Positions 12,551 to 25,759 are shown, numbered from the stretch's first letter. The stretch is 64,000 nt of DNA from Drechslerella dactyloides (GCA_020064725.1 JAGTWJ010000010.1:1674001-1738000), one strand, 5' to 3'. The notes: generated by a model from the sequence alone, not told the origin. Numbers and translations are program-made.

Positions 12551-15500
12551 TGTGCTAGAGAATGATGCTGCGAATCCAAATCTCTAACGTATTGCGCTCC
12601 TGCACTTCGCGTGCCTTTAAGAAATATGTGGACAGTCTCCACGGCCGCAGAAAGTTTCGAGGTGGATATCGGGGAATAATAGGGTGATAGATGTCGAAGC
12701 GTAAACGGAGGAAGTCGAGCGGGCTTGTCGTCTCCAATCCAACCTTTTCGATTCGGTTCGCGCGACACTATCTTCTTTCTGTATGACCGGGAATATTATC
12801 GCGGTCGTTGCGTATATATCAATATCGAATTACGGTAGTCGAATCTACAGTAGTCGCGATCGAGTTGTCGGCGGACCCCTCACTTGCTCCTCAGCCTCGT
12901 TAGAATACAATTTCGACCGCAACCGATAACTAAGCCCCCCGAAAATTTGCTTTGAAATGTAGCCGGCCACCGACAAGCGAGCGTCGTGAGGACAGTGACA
13001 AATACCAGCAATTTCGCGAGGCTCGAGGGACACTCAGATGTCCATAGGGAGAGAGAATGTGAGGACGAGAGCAGAGTAGATTATAGGAAGGAAGAGGGAG
13101 ATAATAGAAGATGGTCGTTGGCGAGTGTGCCAAGTGCCCGGATTATTGCCGGGAGTGGAGAAGATGGGCCTCAGCTCGGTGACCACGCTGAACCGAATCG
13201 CACTCCGAAGCACACGATGCGATTTTTGCTTTTGCGGTTGCTTTCGCTCCGCCTTGCTGGTCGCTCGATCTCGGAATATGCTCTGGGGACGGGAAGGCTC
13301 GTTATCGTTCACGACCCACAGGAGGTGTGCGTACGTAAAGTCCGCGTCGAATATGCAGAGTTCGAGGTCTGTGATTGTCGTATGCTTGTGTGCTGGAACT
13401 TAAGTGCCTCACACTGATAGCTGGGTGTCGGTGGTAAACCCCAGATGGCGTGTATAACGCGGGCTGATACAAACGGGAGATGCAGAAACTTCGTGGATTG
13501 GAGACTTTCGCGCAACGTTATACAGGCTGGCTGATATCGTGAGATAGTGTGTGGTATTGCGATATCGATGGTGACAAGCAAGGCCTTGATTGTGCCAGGC
13601 CCCCAGTTTTGAAGTCGAGTATCAAATACTCTCCGGTGAAGACTGGGAAGTTATCCCGCTCTTGTTACGTATCCCTTACAACAGATCGTCCTCGAGGCGC
13701 TCCAGAGGGTGTGGGTTATAGAGGCCCTGCTATGTATCCATGGCCACCGTTGTGAATGCAGAAAAAGCTTGTGTTCAACGATCCGATGGTAAGACCGCGA
13801 GGGAAATGTCGGTGAGGTCTCGCCAGGCACTTTGACAGGCCCAAAGGCGAATTGGGAGGGCGTGCGCGCACTCCACCGACGGCCGGTTGGTTGGCTAGTC
13901 GGCAACTTGCTTTTTGCGAGATATGCAGGCTCGAGGTCGCCGACTGCAAGAAAGAATAAGAGCCCCTGCTCGCCCCACCAAGGTGAAGGGGCCAACTATG
14001 CCTGGGAGGGCAGGGAGCCGATTAGCTATACCGGTCTGCTCAGGAGAGATAATGCCGACAACAGCGAAACTGGAGGCGGAAGGAGAAGCTTAAGGCTGGG
14101 CCGTCCTTTGATAACCGAATCTAAGAAGCAGCTCCGAAGAGCGCATCTGCGACGCACTTGGGCTGGTATGCAGAATGCCAGCCATGGAGAACTTGAGCAA
14201 GGCATGCGCAGCTGCCTCGCGGACTGTCTGTGCTTGGAGTTAGCCTGGAGGGACTGAGCGAGGAGTGATGATGCTGGTGGCTATGGATGATGCCACTGAC
14301 CTCTTCGGGCCAAGCATCCCAGGATTGGCTGCCATGAGTCGTGATTTCGATTTGCCCGTATAAGGCAAAAGTGCTGTGGGAGCAATAAACATCATCGCAT
14401 TCGAGCAACCGTTCCATGACATACATAGGATCCAGCTGATACGGCGGCGAGATTCCTCAGAGCTCCCCAAATCGCCGCAAACTTTCCCTTCGGGGAACAG
14501 AATGAACCATTCTGCTTGGATCGAACATTCGAATTGCGTTCACTCATGCTGACCCATGCGCGGGCCGGACTGGTGCTCAGACACCGCATTCGATGGATCG
14601 ATCCGGTGGCTGATTTGGGGGAAACAGAATCCGGTGAGGATATTTTCTTCAGGGGGTGGCCCCCTCAATTGGCAACCACGAACTCCAAGCGCTCTGCCCG
14701 ATACTTACCAGGTGTCCTGCCGAGTCGCCGCCGCGTGTGAGGACGCGGTCGGATGGTGCTAACGTCACGTCACGGTGTTTGTCAATGAGGGAATGTGGCA
14801 CAGCGTCACAGGGAACAAGCCCCAACATACCACGTCGAACTGTGGCCGGCGACTCGACTCCAGCAGAGCTCTGAGGTCGGATACAGGGGCGAAACATCGA
14901 AGAAGGCAAAGGAAACCCGAAATTTCGAAATGCGCATGCGCCCGTCGCTTTCGGGCTTCGGTTCGGACGGGATAGTAATCCGCGGGGAGACATGGCGCCA
15001 GGTCCGAAAGTCAAGATTTCAATTCTTTCGCGATCACGCACAGTTGATTGGAGCCTGTTTTTCGTGCTGGCGAACGTACAGAGTCCAGACACAACTGGCA
15101 ACTGCAACTCACGCCAACCACAACGGCGAAGCCTGTGTGGACCTGAGCTACTACCTCAGTGGCGCATCTACATTAGCGGAAAGAATTGTATTGACAAGTA
15201 ATATATGCATCTCTGATCATATGGCGGTGTAGCTCCAGTAAGCTGCATGGGCCGGATGGATGCGTCTGCGGAGCGCTCGAGCTCCACGTATGATCTCACG
15301 CAGACGAAATATATATCTCCATGTTACGATAATATATTCGTCAAAGTGGAGCGCAGGTACCGTCCGGGTGACCGATCTCACAGCCCAGCGCCTCGTATGA
15401 TCACGGCAACGGGCGATTTTCTCCGCCAGTTAAACCAGATTCCTGTAATAAGATTAATCAAGCTAAATTGTTCTTTTTCCGATATTCAATACCCGATTCA

Positions 15501-18500
15501 TATCGTTTGCGTTCGCCACTGGCAAAGCGGAATTCATATGCTGGTCGCCGACGTCGCTTTAATGGGTTCGTGTTAGGTTATTTTTACGTGATCCCCATCA
15601 AAACGTGCCACCACAGCAATTCATCTGCAACCGGCCCGCTTGGACTCGCTGCCAAGTTCAGTCTTCCTTCCACAGAAACTTCTAGTGAGCGGATATATCT
15701 GACCTCATGCATGGCCCAATGCAAGCCCATTTGCTGCCTTCGCCGCCCCATCTCGACTTGGATCAAGTTGATTTGGTCGTGCATGAGCTATCTGTACTAC
15801 TGCTACTTAGCTGAGGTATGGAAATCTAAAGCTTAAAGCCATTGCGAGCCAACTCAGCAAAGCCAACTCGGCGCTTCCGAAAAATGCAACACTAGAACGA
15901 TCAATATCATCCTTGCAAGTCGACGCTCGATGAATTTTAAATTCGGATTTCACTCTCCGTCGAGCTATAGTACGACGTGGCCCATGGCTGGATCTGATCT
16001 ATTCGTGCATGTCCAAACGCAAGCCCGCGCGCCACCTGCAAGTCAGCCGCTCGCTGCGGTCTGCGATCGATCTGGTCTGTAGACCTGAGTATTAACGTAT
16101 TCGTGCTAACCGTCAACCACCGATCCGGATTACAATCTAATTGCACTTGGTACCTCCGTCAAAGTCTCCCGTCTTCGGGTCTTCAGCTGCATTAGATTTG
16201 AAACCCCTTTTTGCCTTTCTCTCAAAGCCAGGATCCGTACTTGCGATCTGCAGATCTGGGGCAATTAAATTATATCGATCATCCATATGGCCATTCCGCT
16301 CAACAGGTTTAAGCCGTACTAGCTGCCATCATTCTCAGCCCCTTCTCACATTCTGCAAAACGTATGCTTAGTCCAGTACCTCTCAATTATCGGCAGGGCT
16401 CCTACTCCCATTATAGGCGTTTCCGTCCGGTGCCCACACCCGCCACACCATGGTATTATAAATTCATCCGTCGGCTGTAGTATCTCGGTCAGTCCAGATG
16501 GACTTTTACCTCTGGGCTTTGAATCTGCGATCAGAAGGCATCTGGATGGCTGTAAAGTGTAGCTACTCTGGAGTGTGAATGAAGTGGCCGCGTTCCGCTT
16601 GGGACAAGCGTTCCTTCATGTTAATACTCGGATCCAAACACCTGGAAATGATTGGGTATGCCTATTAGCTAACCCCAAGAAAGACAGAAGGGGCTTAATA
16701 TAGAAGAAACGACTCGCTGCGACATATACCAATGTAAGCCATCTCAGCTGGGAAACAGGTTTACTGCTAGCTAGGCTAACGTACAATGTGCAACGTCCTT
16801 CGTTTGAAATCCCGTTGTTGTTGATCTTTATTCGGGTGGGTTGGAGCTTTGCATCTAGACTTTGTGCCACTATGACCTGTCGACACGGACCAGAGAACGG
16901 CGTCTAGTTTACGGGGTATATTGCGCCCTCTTGGCATTTACATGATTTAGTGTAGCCAGGGTAATATACCGATCGAAATATTCCCTTGGTATGTATTCGA
17001 CTTAAAGCGTGAAACCTACCGGAATTCCGAATGCGAAGAAGACGTGGGCTGTTGAATTGAGTGTCATATTCTCTGCATGAAAGTATACATATACGGTCAA
17101 TGTATAAGCCGCTGGTAGGAGCAGCTGCAGCGAACCCAACTGCAGGACTCTTATGCCTGAGTATTCTACTATAATTGGGTCTGGTCTAACGACTCTAAGC
17201 TCCGTATATATCTAATGTTCATGTGCGGGCGAATTTGGTAGTCGATTTCGGAGACCCGGATAATGTAGCTGATCGAATGTCTCGATCGGAATGTTAGCTT
17301 CAATAGTCTTTAAAGCATTTGGTAGCCATTAAATCAGAAGTGGGGCTTCATGTAGCTTAAACCTCTAACATCGGTGCTCCCTTTTCTTATCAACAGGCCC
17401 ATATTCAGGCCACATTGTGGGGACACTCTACTTCTACTCCGGACTGCCTCGTCCTTCTTCAAATGGAATCTTCTTGTATATGGCACACCACAGCGTGGAC
17501 GAGGCTGGTATGTATCTAAGCAGAGGGAGTTCTTCCGTTTACATGATTGACGCGCGCGCGGGTCATGCACGGGCCGCTTGTGGTGATTGGCAAAGCCCTC
17601 ATGCCGGCCTCTCAAGTTGACTAGACTTGCCATATATAGTACCGCGACTTCACTAAGTTGGCGGTGGCTACGAGGTTAACGTACTCTGGAGACTCTCTTT
17701 TCCAGATTGAATATTTTGCTCGTCTGCATATCAATATCTTGGTGTTTGGCTACGGTAGATACATAGTAACTTACATTGGCGTCGGCAACCGGCATATAGC
17801 AGCCCTTTCTCCCCTGCACTTGGTAGCTAGTGAGCTGAACCACGCTATCTACGATGCATGCAATGTGTATATATCAATGAGCTTTGCGTAAGGCTCATCA
17901 AAGGCATGTTATGGAATTTGGACTTGTATATTCTGAGCCAAAAAGCACCTGCCAAGTATAGCCCTGGATATCTATAACTTGAGAACCGGGCTTTGGCCAT
18001 GGACGCGCACGTTGTAGACGGGTTTGGGCTAGGATATTTCTGGGCTCGCCTATTAGTCAGGCTTGACTCGGTTCAATAGCAGGCGGCCAAAGCCAAACGA
18101 ATCGATATTTGATTAGTGCTAGTCAGTTTGGACTATATTCCGCCAAAGAGAATAGCCGGACATCGTGCGCAATATCTGCACACGCTTTGCTATTTGTTAT
18201 TAGATACGCAACAATGCGTCGTCGTACGGCACTGTTACCCGCATCTGCAGTTGACAGTCCTCCATCTAACCTAAATTAAAAGGTCGCTTCCGCCATGCAT
18301 GCACCCCGCTTTTCACAGCAACAGGTGAAAACCAGGCCATGAGCGTCTTTCAAGCTTCCCCAGACACATTCGGCCGCGTCCTATCGACTGCCGAGGCAGT
18401 TGCATACAATGCAGCGCGCAGTTGGGGCAGCCGGCCGCAGGCGTCCCCAACAAAACCCGCTTGCCCTCCGCGGCTTGTTTTTTGAGCTAAGCGAGCGAGC

Positions 18501-18814
18501 CCGGCGCGCACAAAATGGAAAGTGGCCGAACGAACGAGGCAGGTCCGTTCAGTCGCCAGCGAATCGATACTTCGCCATCATGGTGACTTGATCTCTCGAA
18601 CCGGCCGAACCGATTTCTCTATCATCACCTTACTTGATCGCGACGAGTGTTGGCGTTTGTCTGGTGTCGTCGCGTTTTCCCGCCGTTTGTTGATGAATAT
18701 GCGCAGGGTGCAGCAGACGTCATCGGCTTCAACTCGAATCCCTCCTTTTCGGTAACAGAGCGCCACGCCCGCAGCGTGTTCGGACTTCGTCCCTAAGAAC
18801 TAAAGAGCTTGGAG
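12551..18814. other. 6.3-kb gene-poor block
   Basis: Open frames up to 152 codons exist on both strands (for example 13832-14257 plus and 14649-15107 minus), but several overlap on opposite strands. None shows a domain, consistent splice sites or protein-like composition. I see no transposase or reverse-transcriptase remnant. The first part is the promoter of the minus-strand gene ending at 12550. The last few hundred bases are the promoter of the acyltransferase gene. Unspliced noncoding RNA or decayed elements cannot be excluded by eye. Confidence 0.5.
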
Positions 18815-21476
18815 ATGGAGGAGAAGGAAAAGTCCACTCGGAGGCCATCTACCTCCCGGTCGACCGCTGGTCCGGACATCGACATCCTCAATCAAGACAA
18901 TCCCATCCACCCTCCCCTTGTCGAAGACCCTCATCACGATTCGCAAGCCGAGCATGGGGAGGATGGAGAGCTTGCCGATGTCGCCGCGGCGTCCACCGCG
19001 ATACAGGTTACGGTCGACACGACCGATACCTCCCGGAATCTCGCCCAGAAGCACTCTCATTTCAGAGACCACCCAATCCAGTTTCTTCGAGAAATCCAGA
19101 TGATGTACTCGGGAACGGGATGGAGGGCATATGACAACCCAATCGGTCAGCCGGTTTACTACACCGGCTTCACGGACGATATGAAAAAGGCAATCCTGGG
19201 CTCTAAGCTCGTTGAAGGCAAGATCCAGACCCTAGCGAGCGAAGCTGTCGATGACGAGAGCCAACAAGGCTTTCTTGCTACGGAGAAGAAAGAGAGGCGA
19301 CGCAAAGAAATCGTCCTGCAGCTGCGCGAAGTCGCTGATAAGACCGTCGACGGAATGATTTGCAAGATGGAAAGTAAAAGCTTTATTCGAGTAAGTTGCT
19401 CATCGCTTGGTGGCTGGACGTTGACTCCTATAGCTGCTAATCGACGATCATTCGTATAGACAGCCTACTGGCTTGCGTCTCAAGTGCTTTCTCGAACCTA
19501 CCATCAAGGAATTCACGTCTCGATGGACGAAGTTGTCACCCTGACAAAATACGCCCGCCGAGCAGCCGAGGAGAGGCAATCAATGGTGTTCCTGCCCTGC
19601 CATAGGTCTCATATCGACTATGTCTCGCTACAAGTCATTTGTTATAGGTTGGGTATCGCCCTTCCAGCAGTGATTGCTGGTGACAATCTTAATTTCCCGG
19701 TTGTAGGCCAGTTCCTTCAAAACGCCGGGGCCTTCTACATCCGACGATCAATGGGCGACGACAAGCTCTATCCGACAATGGTTCAGGGTTATGTTGATAC
19801 GTTGCTTAGGAGGGGTTATAATATGGAATGTTTCATCGAGGGTGCCCGCAGCAGAACCGGGAAACTGCTGCCTCCAAAGTTCGGTATTTTGAACTTTATC
19901 CTGTCTAGTATTCTTTCGGGAAGAGTCAAGGATTGTCTTATCGTCCCCGTCTCCACTCAGTACGACAAGGTTATTGAAAGCGAAAGCTACATCAACGAAT
20001 TGCTCGGCGTTCCCAAAAAAAAAGAAAACCTCTATGACTTCATTAACTCGAGCTCTGTCTTGTCTTTGAAGATGGGCAGAGTGGATGTTAGATTCCACGA
20101 ACCATGGAGTCTAAGGAATTTTATCGTCAGACAGGTCGAAAGAACATCTTCGATTCCCGCTCCTATTTCCGTCCCTGATTCAAAGGGCGAGATGCCGGAG
20201 ATTGTGCTTACACACGATCAACGCGTCAGACTTCTGAGAAGTCTTGGCTACAAAGTCCTCAGCGACATCAATGCCTGCTCCGTCGTCATGCCCACAGCTT
20301 TAATCGGGACTGTACTCCTCACCCTACGAGGAAGGGGTGTTGGGAAAACCGAGCTTATCAGGCGTATAGAGTGGCTTAAATGCAGGATCATGGCAAAAGG
20401 CGCAAAAGTCGCGCATTTTGGTGGTGCTGGCACGGAAGTTGTGGTTGAACGTGGTCTTGAGGTTATCGGAGACCTGGTAGGGCGGTTGGACAATCTAGCA
20501 GAGGAGACATATTACGCTGTCGACAGGTAAGGGTTTCTTTAAGACCATTGTGTTCCTTTCTCCCGTTGGATCCCCCAGCTAATAACTCATATATCACGAT
20601 AGATTCCAACTTTCTTTCTATCGCAACATGGTAATTCATCTCTTCATCCTGGAGGCAATCGTCTGCGCGGCCATGTACACCAAGGTCAAACAAGGCGGTG
20701 GGCCAGCAAACCAAAGAATCAATGGTCAACAGCTTTACGATCACGTATCCTTCCTCTCACGGCTATTCAGGAACGAATTTGTCTTCCCTACAGAAGGCTT
20801 GAAATCGAATCTGTCCAAGACCCTCCAAGAGCTGGAAGCCGATGATGTTATCAATGCTGTATACTCGACAGACCCAGCGCACGAGGTCGAGTTCGTTGAG
20901 ATCAGTCCGCGAGAGCGGGAGCGAGGAAGAGAAAACTATGACTTCTATTGCTTTATGATATGGCCGTTCATCGAAGGTGTCTGGCTTGCTGGTGTCGCTG
21001 TGGTGGGAATAACGCCACCAGAAGGCAAGGATGGACCGGATGACGGATGGATTGATTCGAAGCGGATGCTGGATGTCTCACAACTGCTGGGCAAGACGCT
21101 CTACCATCAAGGCGATCTGAGTTACTTTGAAGCCGTGAACAGCCAGAGCTTGAAGAACGCATTCACAAGGTTCGCGAGCGATCATATTTTGGAAACCAAA
21201 GGGGGGAAAACAAGGATCCATCCCGATTGGAGACCGAAAATTGGTCCTGATGGGAATATCATTATGGAAGGGAAGCTATGGGAGCTGGTTGAGAAGATCT
21301 CAGTGACAAGAAGAGAGGGAAAGAATAGGCGGGATAATCAGACGGTAGGGACTCGAGTGCTGAGCCTGGCACAGAAGGTGGGTTTGGAATTGTTTGAACA
21401 GGAGGAGATTGATGCCAACTCAGACAACAAGAAGAGAAAGAAACCGAAGAAGGGATGGTTCAGAGCAATGCTCTAG
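18815..21476 (+). CDS. PlsB/GNPAT-type glycerol-3-phosphate or DHAP acyltransferase
   Basis: Exons 18815-19390, 19460-20526 and 20603-21476 give 838 residues; both joins keep phase. The open frame reaches a TTG at 18809, but the ATG is at 18815. The catalytic HX4D motif is HRSHID (residues 240-245). The other acyltransferase blocks follow: GDNLNFP (266-272), GAFYIRRS (282-289), EGARSRTGK (319-327) and IVPVSTQYDKV. This is the order seen in bacterial PlsB and animal GNPAT, and about 800 residues is the usual PlsB length. The enzyme class acylates the sn-1 position of glycerol-3-phosphate or dihydroxyacetone phosphate, the first step of glycerolipid synthesis. The acidic, Ser-rich N-terminus (about 80 residues) looks disordered. 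The C-terminus is basic and ends WFRAML, close to but not a canonical peroxisomal PTS1. Substrate and compartment are not decided by the sequence. Confidence 0.88.
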
Positions 21477-21763
21477 TGTTTTGCTCATGTGAATTCCGGG
21501 TCATTAATGACATGTACTATAAGTCCTGTGACAGCGTTTATATGTATGAATTCCCTGTATTATAACATTATGTACAGCATAACTGTAGTAATTATAACTG
21601 TCGTGATGTTCTGCCACATTAAGCTGCTAGATATCCTCACAATATATGGTTGCCACGTTTGGGAACATCCATTGCGACCATATTGAAGACGAAACATGCA
21701 TCTTGAACAAACTTAAAATCACAATGGACTGGCAATTCTGACCACTGGCTCACGAATAGCCGC

Positions 21764-22890
21764 CTATTTTAAGACCAATCTACCCTTTAAAAGCCTCCAG
21801 TGCCGCATGAGCTCCACGTCCACTTTCTCAAAACGCTGGAGACTGTCCCCTGCCAATTTTGGATCACGATTGCATGATCTCAGTACCTTATCCTTCAACC
21901 CTTCATATTTCGGATCAAGTTCGTGGTCCTCTTCGAATGGTATTTGTAGAGCGATATTGGAGACCTGATATCCCCGTGTAAACGGCGACACTAGCTCGAC
22001 AAGCTCCTTGTACACTTTGATACTGAGGTCGTCAAAGTTTTCCAGCCTGGTTGTGGAGATTTTGATGTCGATTTTAACTTGAGCGCTGCAGTTGGCTAAA
22101 AGGCAGCGCAACCTGCATGCCAGCGGCATAAAAATGGCACGAAGTGGCACTCTGCGAATGCCACGTTGCAGGAGCCCGCCGCTGGCTCTGATGCCGAACA
22201 AGCCGTAGATTACGCTCTGCCGCTTAGTTCCAGATTCGCGTTTCGACGTTGCTGGTCGCAACGATTGCTGAAGGAAGCATGTATCGATTACCTCGATGCG
22301 GACCCTGCGTAAAAGGTGGCGGTACCGAGTGGACGGATAGACATAGGTTTTGATCTCATCCTGCATAATCTCATCGCCGAGCTTTCCGCCGTAGTTCCCG
22401 GGGCAAAAGTATCCAAGCCTGTTACAGAGAAACCATGCTAGTCAGTATATGAGTCAATGTTGTGATGGGGGTTTAACGTATGAATAAGAGAAATTAATTT
22501 CTCCGATGGACATCCGGGTACTTACCCGCCTTCTTCTTCCGCGAACCGATAGCCAATGTCTTCCCATGGGGTGGTCCACCGTGCTCGAAAACACTGCTTC
22601 CCCTGATAGGACTCCCATCCTTCTGTCACGATTTTGATGGAGAATATATTCTGCGTGTAGAATACATTTGACGCTTCCTCGTGGATCTGTTTGTTTACGC
22701 GGAGGACGCTGAGGTCCACACCGGGAGGTGCAACGCCGATTTCGGCGCCAGTAGGGGATTCCCGACGACAGATGTCATCAATTGCTTCCTGGGTGAGGAG
22801 CGGGTCATCGAAGAGGACAACGTAGGAGTATATTCTGTTGCGAATTTCACGCGGGAGAGCCAGAAAACCTTGAGTTCGGCTGTCCGTCAT
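21764..22890 (-). CDS. 2EXR/DUF7730-like fungal protein
   Basis: Exons 22526-22890 and 21764-22418 (right to left) give 339 residues. The 107-base intron starts GTAAGT and ends CAG, with phase kept. The frame opens earlier with a GTG at 22920, but the first ATG is at 22890 (MTDSRTQGF). The N-terminal domain has FLALPREIRNRIYSYVV, then LRVNKQIHEEASNVFYTQNIFSI and TTPWEDIGYRF. These are the blocks shared with the gene at 6073. Together they mark a fungal 2EXR/DUF7730-type domain, thought to be F-box-like. The second exon has RHLLRRVRIEV, a Cys-containing CRLRCLLANC segment, and a C-terminal charged helix. No catalytic motif is visible. Both copies are probably members of an expanded family, not adjacent duplicates; a role in ubiquitin ligase adaptors is speculative. 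Confidence 0.72.
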
Positions 22891-24611
22891 GGGCGCGCGA
22901 GCTGATATCGATCCTGGCACGAACAGTAGTTGAAAAGAGTAGCGTCACTGGCCGGCCCCAGAATTAGGTTCAATCCGTAGGATTGTATGCGTGTTATTAT
23001 CACTATATAGATGATATGGTTTCGACCACCACAAGATGCATATGTCTGGACCTATATATCAATATGGGTAGAATCGTGTATCCCAGCTAGTTGTAAGGCG
23101 TGCATGGACGTTATGTATATGAAAGTTGTATATTTGACTGTGGGACAATGTCGAGATATATAGAAGGTAGAATTGTACTGGCCAGCGGCGAATACGAACT
23201 TTCATAAGCCATGATATATATAGAGTGGCCATGCATGCATGTGCACAGGTGCCTGCAGAGCAGTGGCTAGTGGTCTCAGATGTGGGGCCACTGTCAACCT
23301 GCGTATCTCTCTTGACCACGAGGGTGCCCCACCGGAGGGCCCACAGTCAGCTCAAGTTTGAGGACGCCATGCTTGCGCAACGAGAGTTCTATCCGTTGGG
23401 ACTCGGAAGATCGCTGGGGTAAGGATTTGTGATATTGGCTCCCAGCTGGGACGTTTCATCGGCCTTCTAAACGCTGGTCTGGCAGCTGCGGACCGCCGAA
23501 AAGGCTGCGGCAGAACGTTTCCCTCAGCAGCATCAAAAAGCCATAGGGGTCCAGTGGAGCCATACTGATGTCAAATGACAAGAGCAGCGTCATTCAAGGA
23601 TGCTTGATATCTTGAATCTAGGCCTGATGCGGATGAGCGGTGCCTGGATCGGGCAACCTGATGCGCTGGAACGACTGATAACAAATGATATTATAACTTA
23701 AACCGTCTTCTGAGACGACCTTAAGCTACTCAATCCCGGCACTGCCTCGCAGCCCTGCCTCGACGCTAATACCTCTGGGCCTTCGAGTCAGCCTCAAGGG
23801 GAACACTAGATGCCGAAGGGAGGACTCTAGAAAATTGTTCCCCACTGTTGACGGATTTGAATTTACTCAGCGCAAACTGATCTTAAATTGCTGAGTCTAC
23901 TTCTCTAGTTAGCACGGATCTCTTATTCTCGGCTCGACTAGAGCACCACGTTTTAAGCAGTTGTGTTTGATGTCTCAGTACAGTCATGACGGTGCTAGCC
24001 GATATTCTCTTTGGATAATATGATCTAGCTGGGTCCGAAAATGTTTCAAATTTCTCGATATGCGTATATGGGGCTAGATTGTGCGATAGCCTGCAGTCGC
24101 CTGGGTGGGGCGAGTCCCGAAGATCCCGATAACACAATGTTGTCGGCGTTTATAGGTATCATATGTAGCTAAATCCGGACACAACAAGCAGTTCTTTGAA
24201 TCTATAGCATTAAAGTAGACTTGTGTCTCGCCAATATAGTGGTTTCGATCGAATAATCATACAAGCGTAGGCACGATGCGTGATGTTTTGGTGAAATAGG
24301 AAGCGGGGAATTGTTATATGAGTGCGGGTATGTGTTATTCATTGCATTACATTCTGCGCAAATTGAGACATCCCAGATAGCTGCGAGTTTGCGATTGAAG
24401 GAGAGATATAAATTTATCATATAGCAAACTTGTTACAAGGTCCATGTATATACATGTCCATAAGTAGGAGTTACATGGACCAGTCATTTGATAGACTCGA
24501 TATGCTCAGGCATTCGAGAGTAGGCCCTTTTTCTGATCCAACGTTTCGTGGAATAGTGATGGGACAACAGAGCGGTGTAATATAGAAGTCGAATTATACT
24601 GGCATCCACTT
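22891..24611. other. Intergenic stretch, no supported gene
   Basis: This holds the promoter of the minus-strand gene ending at 22890 and about 1.5 kb of DNA without coding signal. Only short frames without domains occur. An inverted repeat lies at 24439-24481 (listed separately). Confidence 0.5.
24439..24481. repeat. 10-bp inverted repeat around a 14-bp palindrome
   Basis: Arms GGTCCATGTA (24439-24448) and TACATGGACC (24472-24481) are perfect reverse complements. Inside lies the perfect palindrome CATGTATATACATG (24443-24456). It sits in noncoding DNA about 130 bases past the stop of the small minus-strand ORF at 24612. It could be a hairpin, a transcription-factor site or chance. Confidence 0.5.
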
Positions 24612-24887
24612 TCATACTAACCAGATTTGAGCGAGGCGGCCGTAGGCAACGTGCATCTGTTGTCGTCTTTCCTCGGATATCACAAACTGGTCGTACAAGG
24701 TGGAGGACTGTCGCATTAATATCTTGCAGTCATCGCTGAGTTGCTCTATACGCTGGGAATCTTCAGTCGGCGAATCAGATTGCTCTCGGTTTCTTCGAAG
24801 GGTTTCGATTGTGTCTGAGATCTGCTCGCGCTCCTCGGTGATGGCTTCGTGTATGTCTCTGTTTAAGGCTTTCTGGCAGCGGGGCAT
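24612..24887 (-). CDS. Small possible coiled-coil protein, 91 residues
   Basis: An ATG at 24887 opens a 91-residue frame starting MPRCQKALNRDIHEAITEE. It is very rich in Glu, Arg, Gln and Ser with heptad-like spacing (EEREQISDTIETLRRNREQ; ERRQQMHVAYGRLAQIW), which suggests one or two amphipathic helices or a coiled coil. The codons read like real protein more than other short frames in this block. A GTTAGT donor-like site overlaps the last codons, so a further exon is possible. There is no signal peptide and no known family that I can name. It stands alone in a gene-poor region. It could be an orphan gene, a gene fragment or chance. Confidence 0.35.
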   Translation of the reverse strand: MPRCQKALNRDIHEAITEEREQISDTIETLRRNREQSDSPTEDSQRIEQLSDDCKILMRQSSTLYDQFVISEERRQQMHVAYGRLAQIWLV

Positions 24888-25759
24888 GGTTGTATTGAAT
24901 ATTATAAGCTGGTGTCTATCGAGGTAATTAAGATGCAATATATCGCGGAATGTCCCTGAGTATACGTGGTGCTGGCGGGGTGAATATAGAGAGGCTCGAT
25001 ACTTTGCAATGTCAGCAAAACCGCTTGAATGATGAATATTCGAATAAATGCTTCGTAAAATGCAAATTTCAATTTGATTGCAGGTAACTGCCGATATCTA
25101 GGAAACGACCTTTTCCGGGAGTGTGGCCAGGCTCCGCAGTTGATTAATATATATTTTGTATGTTGGTCGTAAGCTTACTCTCGACCGCAGGTATAGCCAC
25201 ACGCCTAGACCGCGAGTTGGATTCTTACCCCAGTTGAAATTCGGGCGCGACCCATAACTCCGGCCCTTCAGGGTCGTCGGCGGGACTTAGCGCCCGAGTA
25301 GGCATAGGCAAAAGTGCGACCCGGCTTGCCACCGCCTGTCAGCTGAGTGAGCCTCTGCTGCTGATAGGTCATTGCTATCGAGATATAGGTCATTGCATTG
25401 TTGCACGGCGGCTTATCGACCAATGAGTGCATCTGGCTAGGATGTCTCAACGCACGAAGTCTGAGCGTTCGGATCTGATCAACGCGGTCTGCCATCCCTG
25501 CTGGTGTGACAAGCATAACCCTTGTCCTACCGCGGACCGGGATTTCCACTCACAATTCATAGTGCAGAGCTGAAGAGAACAACATGTTCCAGCGGGGTAT
25601 AATCGATTGTTGCAAAGATACTATGTTACAATATCATATCAAGCTGAACTCCTATCTCTCATGCATTGTCTAGATAGCGGATTGCCATCTTACTCGTCTC
25701 AACATTGAATCAACATCTGATATCATTCTTTTGTCCGGCAACTCGTTAACACTTCGTAC
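24888..25759. other. Intergenic stretch
   Basis: This is 870 bases with no supported gene. It carries the 3' flank of the large minus-strand gene ending at 25760 and the possible promoter of the small ORF. I see no repeats or motifs of note. Confidence 0.5.

Noticed and set aside
14649..15107. 152-codon minus-strand frame overlapping a 145-codon plus-strand frame
   Set aside because: Two long overlapping frames on opposite strands with no motif suggest compositional openness.
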